A stretch of 64,000 nucleotides of DNA from NCBI RefSeq assembly GCF_022230955.1, contig NZ_JAKKFI010000044.1, positions 17,475 to 81,474 of the forward strand, given 5' to 3'. The position numbers and the translations under genes were made by a program. Below the pieces are notes generated by a model, which worked only from the letters and a program-made list of their open reading frames with translations, made no database searches and was not told the origin of the DNA. Within the stretch, counting starts at the first letter, position 1. Every line of letters begins with the position of its first letter. Positions 54,286 to 64,000 of the stretch are shown in pieces. The stretch is from Micromonospora cabrerizensis (GTDB lineage: Bacteria; Actinomycetota; Actinomycetes; Mycobacteriales; Micromonosporaceae).

Positions 54286-54299
54286 TGTGATCGCTAACA
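54286..54299. promoter_or_regulatory. LacI-type operator TGTGATCGCTAACA (site 3)
   Basis: Matches the island consensus in reverse orientation, 86 bases before the GH43 start. Its partner site lies 111 bases further upstream, a spacing that would allow DNA looping. Confidence 0.65.
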
Positions 54300-54396
54300 T
54301 CACTCACCGTGCTTCACGGCGCTGATTCGCGCGCGCGGGTGAGGGACGTGATCGCGGCCGGGCCAGCCACAGACATCGACCGTCTTAGTTATAGAC

Positions 54397-54410
54397 TGTG
54401 AGCGATAACA
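54397..54410. promoter_or_regulatory. LacI-type operator TGTGAGCGATAACA (site 4)
   Basis: Second site upstream of the GH43 gene. It resembles the left part of the E. coli lac operator (TGTGAGCGGATAACA) without one base. Confidence 0.7.
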
Positions 54411-54466
54411 CGCCCTTAGTCAAGACGTAACCCAATCGGCTCGCGGTCGTGCTAGCGCGCACGCGA

Positions 54467-54519
54467 ACGGGTGGCCCAGCCCCTGCCCGAGGGATGCGGG
54501 CAGGGACGGGACCACCCGT
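54467..54519 (-). terminator. Terminator of the ara operon
   Basis: A long hairpin with ACGGGTGGCCC...CCTGCCCG pairing with CGGGCAGG...GACCACCCGT around agggatg, 23-bp arms with three mismatches, 26 bases after the araA stop. Confidence 0.8.
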
Positions 54520-54545
54520 CGCGTGACGCGGCTCAGCCGCCCGGC

Positions 54546-56048
54546 TCAGAAGCCGCGCGCCAACCGGTAGTAGGCCTGGTTCCAGCGGATCTCGTCGGCG
54601 AAACGACGCGGCTGGGTGTCGGCGTCGATGACGACCAGTTCGGTGCGGCTCATCTCGGCCAGGTCGTGCAACTCCTCCACCCCCACCGCCTGCGACAGAA
54701 CGGTGTGGTGCGGCGCGCCCGCGGTGATCCACGACTCCGCCGAGACCGGCAGGTCAGGTCGCGGACGCCAGACCGCGCGGGCCACCGGCAGCCGGCGCAG
54801 CGGCTGCGGCGGGGCGACGACGTCGATCTCGTTGGCGACGAGCCGGAAGCGCTCCCCCATGTCGGCCAACCCGAGCACCACCGCCGGGCCGGGCGCGGCG
54901 TCGAAGACCAGCCGGACCGGGTCCTCCCGCCCGCCGATGCTCAGCGGGTGGATCTCCACGTTCGGCACGCCGGACGCGATGGTCGGGCAGACCTCCAGCA
55001 TGTGGGCGCCGAGCACCAGCTCCTCACCCGGGGTGAGGTCGTAGGTGTAGTCCTCCATGAACGACGTGCCGCCGTCCACGCCCACCGACATCGCCTTGAG
55101 GGTCCGGACCAGCACCGAGGTCTTCCAGTCACCCTCGCCACCGAAGCCGTAGCCGTCGGCCATCAGCCGCTGCACGGCGATGCCGGGCAGCTGACGCAGG
55201 CCACCGAGGTCCTCGAAGTTCGTGGTGAAGGCCCGGAACCCGCCCTCGTCCAGGAAGGTACGCATGCCCAGCTCCAGGCGGGCCGCATACCGCAGGGAGT
55301 CGTGCCGCTCACCCCCGGAGAGCAGGTCCGCGACGACCCGGTACGTGTCCTCGTACTCCTTGACGAGGTCGTCCACCTGCGCGTCGGTGACCTCGCCGAC
55401 CACCTCGACCAGGTCGTTGACCCCGTAGGTGTTGACCGACACCCCGAACCGCAGCTCCGCCTCGACCTTGTCGCCCTCGGTCACCGCCACGTCGCGCATG
55501 TTGTCGCCGAAGCGGGCCAGGCGCAGCGACCGCATCGCCGACCAACCGAGCGCGGCGCGGGCCCACGCCCCGACCCGGGCACTCACCCGCGGGTCGCTGA
55601 CGTGCCCGGCCACCGTCTTGCGGGCCACACCGAGACGGGTCTGGATGTACCCGAACTCGCGGTCGCCGTGCGCGGCCTGGTTCAGGTTCATGAAGTCCAT
55701 GTCGATGTCGTTCCACGGCAACAGGACGTTGGCCTGCGTGTGCAGGTGCAGCAGCGGGGTCTGCAGCGCGTCCAGACCGGCGATCCACATCTTCGCCGGT
55801 GAGAAGGTGTGCATCCACGCGATGACCCCGATGGCGCCCTGGGCCGCGGCCTCCCGGCAGACCTGCAGGATCTCGCTGCTGTTGGTCAGGACGGGCTTCC
55901 AGACCACCCGGGCGGGAATCTGCGGCGAGTCGTCGAGCGCGGCCGCGATCTGGCGAGACTGCTCGGCGACCTGCCGGAGCGTCTCCTCGCCGTACATGCC
56001 TTGGCTGCCGGTGAGGAACCAGATCTCGGGTTCGGTGTGTGGTGCCAT
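54546..56048 (-). CDS. araA: L-arabinose isomerase
   Basis: Cytoplasmic Mn2+-dependent isomerase, L-arabinose to L-ribulose, 500 residues, the normal length of bacterial AraA. It starts [20 protein letters not shown], the family N-terminus. Active-site regions are intact: [34 protein letters not shown] and GAPHHTVLS hold the metal-binding Glu and His residues. Also typical are [14 protein letters not shown] and [16 protein letters not shown] 56048 is chosen for the family start. It is the last gene of the seven-gene minus-strand operon beginning with araB, separated from araB and araD by the four transporter genes. Confidence 0.95.
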   Translation of the reverse strand: MAPHTEPEIWFLTGSQGMYGEETLRQVAEQSRQIAAALDDSPQIPARVVWKPVLTNSSEILQVCREAAAQGAIGVIAWMHTFSPAKMWIAGLDALQTPLLHLHTQANVLLPWNDIDMDFMNLNQAAHGDREFGYIQTRLGVARKTVAGHVSDPRVSARVGAWARAALGWSAMRSLRLARFGDNMRDVAVTEGDKVEAELRFGVSVNTYGVNDLVEVVGEVTDAQVDDLVKEYEDTYRVVADLLSGGERHDSLRYAARLELGMRTFLDEGGFRAFTTNFEDLGGLRQLPGIAVQRLMADGYGFGGEGDWKTSVLVRTLKAMSVGVDGGTSFMEDYTYDLTPGEELVLGAHMLEVCPTIASGVPNVEIHPLSIGGREDPVRLVFDAAPGPAVVLGLADMGERFRLVANEIDVVAPPQPLRRLPVARAVWRPRPDLPVSAESWITAGAPHHTVLSQAVGVEELHDLAEMSRTELVVIDADTQPRRFADEIRWNQAYYRLARGF

Positions 56049-56074
56049 GGGGTTGCCTTCCGCGAGAGGGGCGG

Positions 56075-57064
56075 TCACTTGTAACGGATTCCGATGAGGC
56101 GTTGGAGGAGGATGAACGCGAAGAGCAGACCGCCGATCACGATCTTGGTCCACCAGGAGTTGAGACTCCCGTCGAAGGTGATGAGGGTCTGGATCACGCC
56201 CAGCACCAGGACGCCGAGCACCGTGCCGAACACGTAACCCGAGCCGCCGGTGAGCACCGTGCCTCCGATGACGACGGCGGCGATGACGTCCAGCTCCATC
56301 CCGACGGCGATCAACGGTGCGCCGGAGAGGGTGTAGAAGGACAGCAGGATCCCACCGATCGCGGAGCACAGACCGCTGATGGTGTAGACGGCGATCCTGG
56401 TCCGCCCCACCGGCAGACCCATCAGCAGGGCCGACTGTGGGTTGCCGCCGATGGCGTACACGTTGCGTCCCAGCCGGGTGTAGGCCAGCACGTACGCGGC
56501 GACGGCGACCACGACGAAGGCGATCAGCACGCTGATCGAGACGAAGTTGCCTCGGGGATCGCCGATCCGTTCCTGCGACATCCTGGTCCAGAACCCGTCG
56601 GTGATCGGGATGGACGAGCCGGAGATGAACGTGCACATCCCCCGGGCGAAGAACATCCCGGCGAGCGTGACGATGAACGGCTGGATCTCGAAGAAGTGGA
56701 TGGCGCAGCCCATCAGCAGACCGAGCGTCGGCCCGATGAGCAGGGCGATGACGAGCACCAGGGCCGCCGGCAGGCCTTCCTGGAGCAGCCAGGCCGACAC
56801 CATCGCCGTCATCGCCACGACCGACCCGACCGACAGGTCGATGCCGCCGGTGAGGATCACGAAGGTCATCCCGATCGCGACCACGAGCAGGAAACCGTTG
56901 TCGATGAAGACGTTGAAGATGACCTGCACGTTCGAGAACGCCTGGTACTGGGACACCCCGATGCCGTACATCACCAGCAGGAGGACGAGCGTGGCCAGCA
57001 CCGGTATCTGCCGCCTCGGCAGCCGGAACCGGGCACGACCAGCGGTGAGCGATCCAGTGGTCAT
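56075..57064 (-). CDS. yjfF: Sugar ABC transporter permease (YjfF-like)
   Basis: Membrane subunit of 329 residues with eight to ten helices. YjfF-type landmarks: [75 protein letters not shown] and [20 protein letters not shown]. In E. coli YjfF pairs with YtfT and the YtfR ATPase to import galactofuranose delivered by YtfQ. In this ara operon the natural cargo would be L-arabinose or arabinofuranose (inference). ATG 57064 overlaps the preceding permease stop as ATGA. Confidence 0.88.
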   Translation of the reverse strand: MTTGSLTAGRARFRLPRRQIPVLATLVLLLVMYGIGVSQYQAFSNVQVIFNVFIDNGFLLVVAIGMTFVILTGGIDLSVGSVVAMTAMVSAWLLQEGLPAALVLVIALLIGPTLGLLMGCAIHFFEIQPFIVTLAGMFFARGMCTFISGSSIPITDGFWTRMSQERIGDPRGNFVSISVLIAFVVVAVAAYVLAYTRLGRNVYAIGGNPQSALLMGLPVGRTRIAVYTISGLCSAIGGILLSFYTLSGAPLIAVGMELDVIAAVVIGGTVLTGGSGYVFGTVLGVLVLGVIQTLITFDGSLNSWWTKIVIGGLLFAFILLQRLIGIRYK

Positions 57065-58127
57065 GCCGGTACCTGCTCCTTCGGCTTGTCGGCGATGGTG
57101 TCGGGCTTCGGGGCGCTGCGCCTGCGGCGGGCGAACCGGGCCCGGAAGGCCGGCGCCTGGATCAGGCAGACGGCGATGACGACGACCGCTTTGAACAGCA
57201 GCGAGGTCTGCGGTGAGATGTCCATGGCGTACACCGTGGTGGTCAGCGTCTGGATGATCAGCGCGCCGAGGATCGTGCCACTGAGGAAGAACCGACCACC
57301 GGCGAGCGACGTACCGCCGATGACGACGGCGAGGATGGCGTCCAGCTCCACCCAGAGGCCGACCGCGTTGCCGTCGGCACTGGAGACGTTGGCCGTCATC
57401 ATGAAACCGGCGATCGCGGCACAGGCGGCGCTGAGCACGTACGCGAGGAAGATGACCCGGCCGGAGCGGATGCCGGCCAACCGGCTCGCCTCGGCGTTAC
57501 CACCCACCGACTCGACGATCATCCCGAGTGCGGTGCGCCGGGTGAACGCGGCGACGAGCAGAGCCGCGGCGAGGGCGATGAAGATGGCCAGCGGCAGGGT
57601 GAACAGGTGGCCCAGCCCGATCGCCCGGAACGGCTCGGAGTTGATGGTGATGATCTGACCCTGGGTGATCAGCTGGGCGAGACCCCGGCCGGCCACCATC
57701 AGGATCAGGGTGGCGATGATCGGTTGGATCCCGATCACGGCCACCAGCACTCCGTTCCAGGCCCCGAGCACGAGCGCGACCCCCAGCGCCATCGCGAGGG
57801 CGGTCAGCACCACGACAAGGCTGTTCTGGTCGGACTGCTTGCTGATGTACATGCAGGCGATCGCGCCGCTGATCGCACAGACCGACCCCACCGACAGGTC
57901 GATGCCGCCGGTCGAGATGACGAGGGTCATCCCCAGCGCGACGAGGATCAGCGGTGCGCTCAGCCGCAGGATGTCGATCGGCGAGCCGTACAGGTGCCCG
58001 TCCTTGAGCTCGATCGACAGGAACCCGGGCCGGTAGATCGTGTTCGCGGCGAGCATGACGACCAGCACGGCGGCGGGCCAGAACAGCCGGTGACCGGTCA
58101 CCGCCCGGTAGCGGCCCATGGTGGCGT

Positions 58128-58131
<4 letters not shown>
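57061..58131 (-). CDS. Sugar ABC transporter permease (YtfT-like)
   Basis: Partner permease of 356 residues. It begins [19 protein letters not shown] and contains [60 protein letters not shown] and [20 protein letters not shown]. The C-terminal 25 residues are basic and cytoplasmic ([10 protein letters not shown]). Together with YjfF it forms a heterodimeric channel. ATG 58131 overlaps the ATPase stop as ATGA; an upstream in-frame reading to 58416 lies inside the ATPase gene and is rejected. Confidence 0.88.
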
Positions 58132-59669
<1,538 letters not shown>

Positions 59670-59722
59670 CCCATCAGACCTCTTCTGGGTTGTCGACACG
59701 GAAGGGCCGCCACCGCCCCGTG

Positions 59723-59835
59723 CGCCCGCCCGGTCGTCCCTGCGGGTCGTCCGGGCGGGCGTGTTGCCACGGGGTGGTCGCGGGCCGAGCCCGGTCCGTT
59801 GCGGGTAGGGGGACGGCGCGGCGGGGCCGCCGCGC
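59723..59835 (-). terminator. Intra-operon hairpins after the YtfQ-like gene
   Basis: GCGCGGCGG-gg-CCGCCGCGC (59816-59835) lies 24 bases after the binding-protein stop, and CGCCCGCCCGG pairs with CCGGGCGGGCG (59723-59761) further on. They may attenuate transcription into the ATPase gene and stabilise the binding-protein message. Confidence 0.5.
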
Positions 59836-59858
59836 GAGCGCGGCGACCCCGGCGTCGA

Positions 59859-60863
59859 TCAGTACTTGCGGTTGGGCAGTGCTTCCTTGGCCTGCGCCTG
59901 GGTGAAGGTGGTCTCCTCGGTCTCGATCCGAGGCGCCACCTGCTCGCCGGCGTGCACCTTCTTGGCGAGGTCCATCAGCTGCGGGCCGAGCAGCGGGCTG
60001 CACTCCGCGATGAAGTTGAACTTCCCGTCGGCGAGAGCCTGCATACCGTCCTTGACAGCGTCGACCGTGATGATGGTGATGTCCTTGCCGGGAACCTTGC
60101 CGGCAGCGGTGATCGCCTCGAGCGCGCCCAGGCCCATGTCGTCGTTGTGCGCGAACAACACGTCGATCTTCGGGTTGGCCTTGAGGAACTGCTCCATGAC
60201 CTGCTTGCCGCCGGCGCGGGTGAAGTCACCCGGCTGGGAGGCGATGACCTTCAGGTTCGGGTTGGCGGCGATCGCCTCGGCGAAGCCCTTCTTACGGTCG
60301 TTCGCCGGCGCCGCACCGGTGTTGCCCTGCAGCTCGACGATGTTCACCGGGCCCGAGGCGGTCTTCTTCTGCTCGACCAGCCACTCACCGGCGAGCCGAC
60401 CCTCCTTGACGAAGTCCGAGCCGAGGAAGGTCTTGTACAGGCTCTTGTCGGCCGAGTCCACCGAGCGGTCGGTCAGGATGACCGGGATGTCGGCGTCCTT
60501 GGCCTCCTTGAGCACGGTGTCCCACCCGGACTCCACCACCGGCGAGAAGGCGATCACGTCGACCTTCTGCTGGATGTAGTTGCGGATCGCCTTGATTTGG
60601 TTTTCCTGCTTCTGCTGAGCGTCGTCGAACTTCAGCTCGACTCCGGCCGCAGCGGCGGCCTCCTTGATCGAGGTGGTGTTCGCGGTACGCCAGCCGCTCT
60701 CCGCGCCGACCTGGGAGAAGCCCATCGTGATCTTGCCGTCGTCCTTGGAACCGCCACCGCCGGTGTCGCTGTTGCCGCAGGCCGCCACGCCGCCGACGAG
60801 CAGCACGCTGGCGAGGACCGCGGCAGCGCGCCACGGAGCGGACTGCGTTCGCATCTTTCTCAT
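59859..60863 (-). CDS. Sugar ABC transporter substrate-binding lipoprotein (YtfQ-like)
   Basis: Lipid-anchored binding protein of 334 residues. ATG 60863 follows AAGGAG. The signal peptide ends in the lipobox VGGVAAC. The mature N-terminus carries the YtfQ signature MGFSQVGAESGWRTANTTSI; further on are VDVIAFSPVVESGWD, VILTDRSVDSADKSLY, FLGSDFVKEGR and VLFAHNDDMGLGALEAI. YtfQ of E. coli binds galactofuranose; in actinobacterial ara operons the related proteins probably bind L-arabinose (inference from context). Third gene of the operon, 139 bases after araD; that gap holds two copies of a 10-bp direct repeat CGTGCTGGTG (60941-60960). Confidence 0.9.
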   Translation of the reverse strand: MRKMRTQSAPWRAAAVLASVLLVGGVAACGNSDTGGGGSKDDGKITMGFSQVGAESGWRTANTTSIKEAAAAAGVELKFDDAQQKQENQIKAIRNYIQQKVDVIAFSPVVESGWDTVLKEAKDADIPVILTDRSVDSADKSLYKTFLGSDFVKEGRLAGEWLVEQKKTASGPVNIVELQGNTGAAPANDRKKGFAEAIAANPNLKVIASQPGDFTRAGGKQVMEQFLKANPKIDVLFAHNDDMGLGALEAITAAGKVPGKDITIITVDAVKDGMQALADGKFNFIAECSPLLGPQLMDLAKKVHAGEQVAPRIETEETTFTQAQAKEALPNRKY

Positions 60864-61002
60864 CGGATCTCCTTGGCTCAGTGTGGTGGGGAACCGCGCC
60901 AACCGCCGAGGTGCGAAAAGAGCGGCGTACGCGGGTGGTGCGTGCTGGTGCGTGCTGGTGCGTCGGTGGTGCAGACCAGCGGGCTTCGGCCTGGCCGAAC
61001 GG

Positions 61003-61695
61003 TCAGGAACCCGCGGGTGGGACTGGTTGTTGACCGTAGACGTTCTGGTAACGGTCATAAAGAGCATCGATGTCTGCCTGCGCCATCGGCACGGGCTGCC
61101 CCAGTGCGTGGGCCAGATGTGCCGTACGGGCCACGTCCTCGCACATGACCGCGGCCTTGACCGCAGCGCGGGCGTCCCGGCCGATGGTGAAGACGCCGTG
61201 GTTGCGCATCAGCACCGCGGGTGAGCGGTGACCGGCGAGCGTGGCGACGATGCCCTTGCCGATGTCATCGCCGCCGATCAGAGCGAACGGGCCGATCGGG
61301 ATCTCCCCGCCGAACTCGTCGGCCTGCGCGGTGAGGTGGCACGGGATCGCCTCGCCGCAGGCGGCCCACGCGGTGGCGTACGAGCTGTGCGTGTGCACGA
61401 CCCCACCAACCTCGGGCATGGCCCGGTAGACGTAGGCGTGCGCGGCGGTGTCACTGGACGGGGCGAAGTCGCCCTCGACGAGAGCGCCGTCGAGGTCACA
61501 CACCACCATGGTGTCCGCGGTGAGGTCGTCGTAGCTGACGCCGCTCGGCTTGATGACCAGCAGATCCTGGCCGGGGACCCGCGCGGAGACGTTGCCGGAG
61601 GTCCAGGCGACCAGGCCGTACCGGGTCAGCTCGGAGTGCAGGCGGGCGACGGTCTCGCGCAGCTCGCGGATCTGTCGGGTCACCTCGGTGCTCAT
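61003..61695 (-). CDS. araD: L-ribulose-5-phosphate 4-epimerase
   Basis: Cytoplasmic zinc enzyme of 230 residues, the normal AraD length, converting L-ribulose 5-phosphate to D-xylulose 5-phosphate. Class II aldolase/epimerase motifs are clear: LVAWTSGNVSARVPG, IKPSGVSYDDL, SSDTAAHAYVYRAMPEVGGV, zinc ligands in VVHTHSSYATAWA (His-x-His) and RNHGVFTIG (third His). Tyr and acidic residues near the C-terminus (DIDALYDRYQNVYGQ) fit the AraD end. ATG 61695 overlaps the araB stop as ATGA. Second gene of the operon. Confidence 0.94.
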   Translation of the reverse strand: MSTEVTRQIRELRETVARLHSELTRYGLVAWTSGNVSARVPGQDLLVIKPSGVSYDDLTADTMVVCDLDGALVEGDFAPSSDTAAHAYVYRAMPEVGGVVHTHSSYATAWAACGEAIPCHLTAQADEFGGEIPIGPFALIGGDDIGKGIVATLAGHRSPAVLMRNHGVFTIGRDARAAVKAAVMCEDVARTAHLAHALGQPVPMAQADIDALYDRYQNVYGQQPVPPAGS

Positions 61696-63374
61696 GCGAC
61701 CACCTCCAACGCGGCCTCGGGTGCGGCCGCAGCGGTTCCGGCTGCCGCGTTGCGGATCGCCCGCAGGCGGAGCATGACGTCGTTGCCGCCGCGACCGAAG
61801 TGGTCGTGCAGCGTCCGGTACTCGGCGTAGAGGGCGTCGTACGCGCGCGCCCGCTCGGGGTCCGGTCGGTAGACGGCCTCGTGCACGCGGCCCATCGCCT
61901 GCGACGCCTCGTGGACCGAGGGGAACTCACCGGCGGCCACGGCGGCGTGGATCGCCGATCCCAGCGCCGGCCCCTGCGCCGAGGCGATGATGTTCAGTGG
62001 CCGCCTGGTCACGTCGGCGTAGATCTGCATCAGCAGCGCGTTGTTGGTGAGACCGCCGGCGATCACGAGGTCGTTCACCGCGACTCCGGCCTCGACGAAC
62101 GCCTCGATGATCATCCGAGTGCCGTACGCGGTGGACTCCAGCAGCGCCCGGTAGACGTCCTGCGGCCGGGTGGCCAGGGTCATCCCGACGATCATCCCGC
62201 TGAGGTCGTGGTTGACCAGCAGGGAACGGTTGCCGTTCCACCAGTCCAGGGCGACCAGACCGTGTGCGCCGACCGGCTGGCTCGCGGCCAGCTCGGTGAG
62301 GCGCTCGTGCGAGTCGACGCCGGCCGGAGCCGCGTGCTCGACGAACCAGCCGAAGATGTCGCCGACACCGCTCTGCCCGGCCTCGTAACCCCACGCACCG
62401 GGGCTGATGCCGCCGTCCACGACACCGCACATCCCGGCCACCTCGGCGACCTGGGCGCCGTTGACCACGTGGCAGGTCGAGGTGCCCATGATGGCGACGA
62501 GCCGGCCGGGCTCCACGGCCTGGGCGGACGCCGCGGTGACGTGGGCGTCGACGTTGCCGACGGCGACCGCGATCCCCTCCGGCAGGCCGGTCCAGGCGGC
62601 AGCCTGCGCGGTGAGCGAGCCGGCCCGGGCGCCCAGCGGCAGCAACGGACCGTCCAGCTTGGTCACGAAGTCGCCGAACCCGGGGTTGAGCGAGGTCAGG
62701 AAGTCCGCACTCGGGTACTGGCCGTCCTGAAGGATGCCCTTGTAGCCGGCCGTGCAGACGTTGCGGGTCTCGGTGCCGCAGAGCTGCCAGACGATCCAGT
62801 CGGCCGCCTCGATGAAACGCTCCGCGCGGTGGTAGACCTCGGGGTCCTCCTCCAGCATCTGGAGCCCCTTGGCGTACTGCCACTCGGCGGAGATCTTGCC
62901 GCCGTACCGGCCGATCCACGGCTCGGCCCGCTCGTGGGCCAGCGCGTTGATCCGGTCGGCGTGCGTCTGCGCCGCGTGGTGCTTCCACAGCTTGACCCAG
63001 GCGTGCGGTCGGTCGCGCAGCTCCGGATCCTCGCAGAGCGGGACGCCGTCGGCGTTCGTCGGCAGCACCGTGCAGGCGGTGAAGTCGATGCCGATGCCGA
63101 CGACCGCGGCCGGATCCACGCCCGCGGCGGACACCGCCGCCGGGACGGCGTACCGCAGCACGTCGCGGTAGTCCTCCGGGTTCTGCAGGGCCCAGTCCGG
63201 GGGAAGCGCTCGACCTCCCGGAAGCGCCGTGCTGATCACTGCGTCGCCGTACTCGTGCACCGCGGTCCCCAACTCGGCACCATCACCGACACGGACCACC
63301 AGAGCGCGCCCGGACAGGGTGCCGTAGTCGACACCGACGACATAGCGGTCGCCTGCTCCGTCCACACGGTTCAT
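61692..63374 (-). CDS. araB: Ribulokinase
   Basis: ATP-dependent L-ribulose kinase of 560 residues, FGGY family. N-terminal phosphate-binding motif YVVGVDYGTLSGRALVVR; then GIGIDFTACTVLPTN, KLWKHHAAQTHADRINALAH, the AraB-typical AEWQYAKGLQMLEED, MGTSTCHVV, and the C-terminal FGGY signature region GLTNNALLMQIYADVTRRPL. This length and the WKHHAAQ segment separate AraB from xylulokinase. ATG 63374 has GGAGG five bases upstream; the GTG at 63386 is too far forward. First gene of the araB-araD-transporter-araA operon, controlled by the operator and promoter at 63401-63429. Confidence 0.95.
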   Translation of the reverse strand: MNRVDGAGDRYVVGVDYGTLSGRALVVRVGDGAELGTAVHEYGDAVISTALPGGRALPPDWALQNPEDYRDVLRYAVPAAVSAAGVDPAAVVGIGIDFTACTVLPTNADGVPLCEDPELRDRPHAWVKLWKHHAAQTHADRINALAHERAEPWIGRYGGKISAEWQYAKGLQMLEEDPEVYHRAERFIEAADWIVWQLCGTETRNVCTAGYKGILQDGQYPSADFLTSLNPGFGDFVTKLDGPLLPLGARAGSLTAQAAAWTGLPEGIAVAVGNVDAHVTAASAQAVEPGRLVAIMGTSTCHVVNGAQVAEVAGMCGVVDGGISPGAWGYEAGQSGVGDIFGWFVEHAAPAGVDSHERLTELAASQPVGAHGLVALDWWNGNRSLLVNHDLSGMIVGMTLATRPQDVYRALLESTAYGTRMIIEAFVEAGVAVNDLVIAGGLTNNALLMQIYADVTRRPLNIIASAQGPALGSAIHAAVAAGEFPSVHEASQAMGRVHEAVYRPDPERARAYDALYAEYRTLHDHFGRGGNDVMLRLRAIRNAAAGTAAAAPEAALEVVA

Positions 63375-63400
63375 GTTCACCTCCACCGTTAACGGGGATA

Positions 63401-63429
63401 GTGTTAACGCTCACATCCAGCCTCGTCAA
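63401..63429 (-). promoter_or_regulatory. ara operon promoter with LacI-type operator (site 5)
   Basis: On the minus strand TTGACG (63429-63424) and TAACAC (63406-63401) are 17 bases apart. The operator TGTTAACGCTCACA (63402-63415) covers the -10 and spacer, the same layout as at 48479-48507. A further palindrome CCGTTAACGG lies at 63386-63395, close to the start codon. Confidence 0.75.
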
Positions 63430-63664
63430 GACATCTGCCCGCAACAGCTCCGTAACGGAACGCCAAGGACGGGCCGACTCGGGAGCGTCGATAACGGACC
63501 AGCGCAAAAGGCGCGAATCCGGTTCCGCACGCTGCCGCCGCACTCCGGACGGGGTTGTCGCACGGACCGACCACCGCCCGGACGCCCCCCAGCGGGCACG
63601 ACGACAAGGTCCCACCCTCCGCCACCACGAGACGGCTACCCGACGGCGACCGCGTGCCGGTCGC

Positions 63665-63690
63665 CGATGATGTTGGCGATAACATCATCG
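63665..63690. promoter_or_regulatory. LacI-type operator inside a 10-bp-arm palindrome (site 6)
   Basis: CGATGATGTT-ggcgat-AACATCATCG has perfect 10-bp arms; its core TGTTGGCGATAACA (63671-63684) matches the island consensus with one departure. Confidence 0.65.
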
Positions 63691-63804
63691 ACGCGTTGCG
63701 ATCTCTTGGTCGGATCTATGGAACCGCCGACGACCGCCGCACGGGCACCCGGGTGAGCGCCCCGGCGAGTGACCGGTGCATCTCGCGGCGGTTTGCGTTG
63801 CGGG

Positions 63805-63818
63805 TGTTATCGATAACA
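63805..63818. promoter_or_regulatory. LacI-type operator TGTTATCGATAACA (site 7)
   Basis: A perfect 14-bp palindrome, 134 bases from site 6. Both sites are far from araB (about 300-430 bases), so they more likely serve a rightward gene near or beyond the window end. Confidence 0.65.
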
Positions 63819-63903
63819 TTCGACGTTTGGGTGCTGCCTGCGGCGGCCCGTGTGCGCGCGGTTCGGCCGGACGGCTCACCGCCGGGGCTCCCGGGCCTGG
63901 GGC

Positions 63904-64000
63904 GTGCCGGAGTGGACGCCCGCCGAAGCACCGCGACGCACCCCCGGCGGGCGCACCGCGCCCCGCGCCAGCGCCGTGGCGCGACACGGCCGGGTGACGT
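63904..64000 (+). CDS. Possible 5' end of a LacI-type regulator gene, cut by the window
   Basis: From GTG 63904 the plus strand reads an uninterrupted 32 codons ending ASAVARHGRVT. Basic, disordered starts followed by GRVT and then a helix-turn-helix (such as TLADVA...) are common in LacI-type proteins, and two operators lie just upstream, as expected for an autoregulated repressor. No domain is visible inside the window, there is no strong ribosome site and the start could be another GTG, so this is a guess from context. Confidence 0.3.
   Translation, partial: MPEWTPAEAPRRTPGGRTAPRASAVARHGRVT

Larger units (their letters stand above)
54201..54545. other. Promoter region of GH43 gene and end of ara operon
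   Basis: 345 bases with two LacI-type operators and the ara operon terminator, listed separately. TTGACT on the minus strand at 54423-54418 is a good -35 next to the outer operator, but the nearest TATAAC is 24 bases away, so the promoter is not fixed. Confidence 0.5.
63375..64000. other. Region upstream of araB to the window end
   Basis: 626 bases. It holds the araB promoter, two more LacI-type operators (63671, 63805) and perhaps the start of a rightward gene at 63904. No gene is supported in 63430-63660. A minus-strand open frame across 63685-63987 runs over both an operator and the possible gene start and is judged spurious. Confidence 0.5.

Noticed and set aside
60931..60973. GTGCGTGCTG-type repeat between araD and the binding-protein gene as a regulatory array
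   Set aside because: Only two full 10-bp units; no symmetry, so probably simple slippage.
63685..63987. Minus-strand open frame near the right edge
   Set aside because: It covers a perfect operator and a possible rightward gene start and has shadow-frame composition.

Overview
The window is very GC-rich DNA with many GTG starts, clear Shine-Dalgarno sequences, repeated ATGA stop/start overlaps, ricin-type (CBM13) carbohydrate-binding modules and Tat/Sec-exported glycoside hydrolases. This fits a soil or plant-associated filamentous actinomycete, most likely Micromonospora or a close relative (inference from composition and gene style; no rRNA is present to test it). I saw no tRNA, rRNA, integrase, transposase or CRISPR array.

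Layout. 1-6.4 kb: start of an Nramp metal importer, a GntR(YtrA)-controlled ABC exporter, a secreted metalloprotease with four C-terminal repeats, and a DrrAB-type ABC exporter. 6.4-12.7 kb: a ROK repressor beside a complete sugar importer (ATPase, permease, lipoprotein). 12.7-20.9 kb: a zinc alcohol dehydrogenase, a broken PPOX/F420 gene, a fused ABCG-type exporter overlapping a Moco-sulfurase-like enzyme, a DUF6193 gene, a secreted GH16 glucanase and a DUF4331 protein. 21-26 kb: a surface-protein locus of a small WxL-like protein, a DUF916 anchor protein and a 1002-residue lectin/fibronectin adhesin that ends in the same WxL-like domain. 26-36.9 kb: DUF2188, an M23 peptidase, a PEP-utilising phosphotransferase operon with a TetR gene, LtrA, and a large FtsX-like ABC system. 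36.9-43.7 kb: PhoD phosphatase with a seven-repeat secreted protein, a TolB-like protein plus MFS transporter, and a secreted metallophosphoesterase. 43.7-44.4 kb: non-coding DNA with a 22-bp-arm palindrome and a 54-bp tandem repeat.

44.4-64 kb is an arabinan/galactan and L-arabinose utilisation island: a second ChvE-type importer, secreted GH27 and GH43 enzymes, a LacI regulator, and one long operon araB-araD-YtfQ-like binding protein-ATPase-two permeases-araA. The secreted enzymes would release sugars from side chains of plant polymers, the two importers would take them up, and AraA/AraB/AraD would convert L-arabinose to D-xylulose 5-phosphate.

The most notable regulatory signal is a 14-bp LacI-type operator (consensus near TGTTARCGNTMACA) found seven times between 48.4 and 63.9 kb, before every transcription unit of the island except the LacI gene itself. 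The last two copies precede what looks like the start of another LacI-type gene cut by the window end. Two different intergenic palindromes look like members of dispersed repeat families, and the 21-26 kb WxL-like locus is the best candidate for a little-described actinobacterial surface system.
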